This document shows, one piece after another, positions 6,214-8,133 of a DNA stretch of 8,133 nt. The DNA comes from Syntrophomonadaceae bacterium (GTDB lineage: Bacteria > Bacillota > Syntrophomonadia > Syntrophomonadales > Syntrophomonadaceae), in contig JAUNBV010000085.1 in the NCBI GenBank assembly GCA_030526885.1, forward strand, positions 1 through 8,133. The letters are read 5' to 3'. Both the position numbers and the translations under genes were made by a program. How positions within the stretch are numbered: position 1 is the first letter of the stretch; every line of letters starts with the position of its first letter. The notes under the pieces are model-generated. The model saw only the letters and a list, made by a program, of their open reading frames with translations. It did not search any database and was not told the DNA's origin.

Positions 6214-8133
6214 TTGGTAAAGCAGACTCCTATGATGCAGCAATATATGCGCATTCGGCAGCAATATCCCGATGCCTTGCTGATGTATCGCATGGGCGAT
6301 TTCTACGAATTCTTTTTTGACGACGCCATTACCGCCGCCCGCGACCTGGAAATCGTCCTGACCTCCCGCTCCCGTGATACCCAAGGTGAGCCCGTCCCTA
6401 TGTGCGGGGTGCCCTGGCATTCGGTCAATTCATATATTTCCCGGCTAATATCCAAGGGGCATCATGTCGCGGTGTGTGAACAGGTGGAAGACCCCAAACT
6501 GTCCACCGGGATTGTCAAACGCGAGGTGGTCAGATTGCTGACCCCGGGTACGGTGCTGGAAGACTTTTTGCTGGATGAGAACGTAAACAACTATCTGGCC
6601 GCCATCTGTGATTATGGTAACCGGCTGGGATGGTCCTATCTGGACGTATCCACCGGGGCTTTTTATGTAAGCGAATTCAGCGGTGACGATCGGGAAGCTG
6701 TGCTGGAACGGGAAGTGCGGCGGGTATCGCCGGCGGAATGCCTGGTCAGCCCGCAATATTGTGACCGGGCATTATGGCAGGACAGCGGCCCCCATATGCA
6801 TTGTGTCGACAATTTTCCCGAGCCACAGCAGGCGGCAAGCATATTGTGCGAGCAATTTAGCTGCGATGATTTAAATGAATTTGCGGTGGGCGACCGGTTG
6901 GCTGCTATCTCGGCTGCTGCAGCCATTATTTTATATCTTAGGCAGACGCAGAAAAGCGGTTTTTCGCACATCAATACCATTCAGATGCTGGAGCCGCAGG
7001 CATATTTGGAACTCGACAGCTTTACGCGCAGCAATCTTGAGCTTACGCAATCACTAAGGGGCAAAAGCAAACAGGGTACGGTGCTGGCAGTAATCGATCA
7101 CTGCTGCAATGCCATGGGCCGCCGCCGCCTGCGCACCTGGCTGGAGCGTCCCCTGACCGACCGGACGGCCATCGATTATCGTTTGGATGCGGTGGAGGAA
7201 CTGGTGGCAGAGCAGGTGATGCGCAACCAGTTGCTGCACGACTTGAAGCAGCTTTACGATATGGAGCGCATCATTGGGCGTCTGGGCAGTAAAGCCGCCA
7301 GCCCCCGCGATTTGCTGGCTTTGAAAAACTCACTGGACCTGCTGCCGGAAGTGCTTAACAATATGGCCTCATGTAAGGCTCCCATGTTAAGGGCCATCGC
7401 GGCCATGGATACTATGCCGGATTTGCGGCTTATGATAGAGGAATCTATCGACGACAACGCTCCGCTAAACCCCAACGACGGAGGAGTGATACGCAGCGGC
7501 TATCACCCGGAGGTGGACGAACTGCGCTCTTTAAGCAGCGAGGGCAGCCGCTGGCTGATGGCTTATGAGGCCGCCGAGCGCGAAGCCACCGGCATTAAAT
7601 CGCTTAAAGTTTCTTATAACAAGGTGTTTGGCTATTACATAGACGTGACCAAAAGCAATGTGGCTGCGGTGCCGCCGCATTATATCCGCAAACAGACCCT
7701 GGTCAATAACGAACGCTTTATTACCGTGGAACTTAAAGAGTACGAGGACAAAATCATGCGCTCTACGGAGCGGTTAAAGGAGCTAGAAAACAAACTATTT
7801 ATCGAGCTGCGCGACCGGCTGGAGCCATACAGCCCCGCGCTGATGCAAACCGCCCGCCTGGTGGCGGATTTGGATTGCCTGCTGTCGCTGGCGGTATGCG
7901 CCTATCTCAACGATTATTGCCGCCCCACCTTTGCCACGGACGGCAGCATCGATATTTTGGCCGGAAGGCATCCCGTAATTGAGCTTAGCCTGACTGACAT
8001 ACGTTTTGTGCCCAATGATCTTCATATGGCCATGAAGGGGAATCGTTTTGCCATTATCACGGGCCCCAACATGGGCGGCAAAAGCACCTTCATGCGGCAG
8101 GTAGCCTTGATATGCCTGCTGGCTCAGATGGGC
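6214..8133 (+). CDS. mutS: DNA mismatch repair protein MutS, 3'-truncated by the window edge
   Basis: The frame is open from TTG 6214 to the last base, giving 640 of a usual ~860 residues. MutS binds mispaired or slipped bases as a dimer, forms an ATP-driven clamp and recruits MutL. The N-terminus TPMMQQYMRI leads to RMGDFYEFF, whose Phe30 and Glu32 form the Phe-X-Glu mismatch-reading motif. PMCGVPWHS and CEQVEDP are further domain I signatures. Connector, lever and clamp regions follow, including MGRRRLRTWLERPL and YNKVFGYYI. The ATPase domain opens with GRHPVIE, and Walker A GPNMGGKST is at 617-625. Walker B and the dimer-forming C-terminus lie beyond the window. TTG is chosen because GAGGT sits 7 nt upstream and the result, MVKQTPMMQQY, matches the usual MutS start length. 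Position after miaB and ymcA is the typical Bacillota mutS-mutL locus. It appears intact as far as seen. Confidence 0.96.
   Translation, partial: MVKQTPMMQQYMRIRQQYPDALLMYRMGDFYEFFFDDAITAARDLEIVLTSRSRDTQGEPVPMCGVPWHSVNSYISRLISKGHHVAVCEQVEDPKLSTGIVKREVVRLLTPGTVLEDFLLDENVNNYLAAICDYGNRLGWSYLDVSTGAFYVSEFSGDDREAVLEREVRRVSPAECLVSPQYCDRALWQDSGPHMHCVDNFPEPQQAASILCEQFSCDDLNEFAVGDRLAAISAAAAIILYLRQTQKSGFSHINTIQMLEPQAYLELDSFTRSNLELTQSLRGKSKQGTVLAVIDHCCNAMGRRRLRTWLERPLTDRTAIDYRLDAVEELVAEQVMRNQLLHDLKQLYDMERIIGRLGSKAASPRDLLALKNSLDLLPEVLNNMASCKAPMLRAIAAMDTMPDLRLMIEESIDDNAPLNPNDGGVIRSGYHPEVDELRSLSSEGSRWLMAYEAAEREATGIKSLKVSYNKVFGYYIDVTKSNVAAVPPHYIRKQTLVNNERFITVELKEYEDKIMRSTERLKELENKLFIELRDRLEPYSPALMQTARLVADLDCLLSLAVCAYLNDYCRPTFATDGSIDILAGRHPVIELSLTDIRFVPNDLHMAMKGNRFAIITGPNMGGKSTFMRQVALICLLAQMG

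Noticed and set aside
6683..7057. Two short + strand open frames inside mutS
   Set aside because: They lie in a different frame from the continuous, strongly conserved mutS coding sequence and show no family features.
1..8133. tRNA or rRNA genes, CRISPR repeats, insertion sequences, phage genes or defence systems
   Set aside because: Coding genes fill nearly the whole window and all but the UPF0182 gene have recognised functions; the gaps are at most about 125 nt and hold only terminators, ribosome sites and the DnaA box. No repeat arrays or mobile-element ends were seen.

Overview
The window is an ordinary chromosomal, housekeeping-type segment from a bacterium of the Bacillota (Firmicutes) type, most likely a Clostridia-like lineage. 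The main reason is gene order: miaB, then a small YmcA/YlbF-family (Ric) gene, then mutS. This matches the Bacillus subtilis ymcB-ymcA-(cotE)-mutS neighbourhood, here without cotE. Strong purine-rich Shine-Dalgarno sites, frequent GTG/TTG starts, a UPF0182 protein and a Firmicutes-style cardiolipin synthase agree with this. Base composition looks balanced to slightly GC-rich by eye. Species cannot be named from the sequence. All genes lie on the + strand.

Layout. (1) Positions 2-2143: the C-terminal ~713 residues of a large UPF0182 membrane protein, cut by the left window edge. (2) 2159-2710: a small cytoplasmic-looking SGNH/GDSL hydrolase, only 15 nt downstream and probably co-transcribed. 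A clear rho-independent terminator (2730-2775) closes this unit. (3) 2835-4370: cardiolipin synthase with both HKD motifs. (4) 4395-5720: MiaB, the radical-SAM tRNA methylthiotransferase. (5) 5749-6123: a Ric-family protein ending in a four-cysteine tail. A second hairpin terminator (6155-6188) follows. (6) 6214-8133: the first 640 codons of mutS, cut by the right edge just after the Walker A motif.

The two terminators divide the window into three units: UPF0182-hydrolase, cls-miaB-ricA, and mutS (presumably followed by mutL and perhaps miaA outside the window). Functionally it combines envelope and lipid work (UPF0182, hydrolase, Cls), tRNA/RNA maturation with two probable Fe-S proteins side by side (MiaB, Ric protein), and DNA mismatch repair (MutS).

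I see no mobile element, CRISPR array, phage gene, RNA gene or obvious new system. The points most worth a second look are an exact consensus DnaA box in the 90-nt gap before mutS, the cysteine tail of the Ric protein beside MiaB, a six-codon ORF overlapping the miaB start, and several start sites where the longest reading frame is misleading. There is no gene-free stretch over 300 bases.
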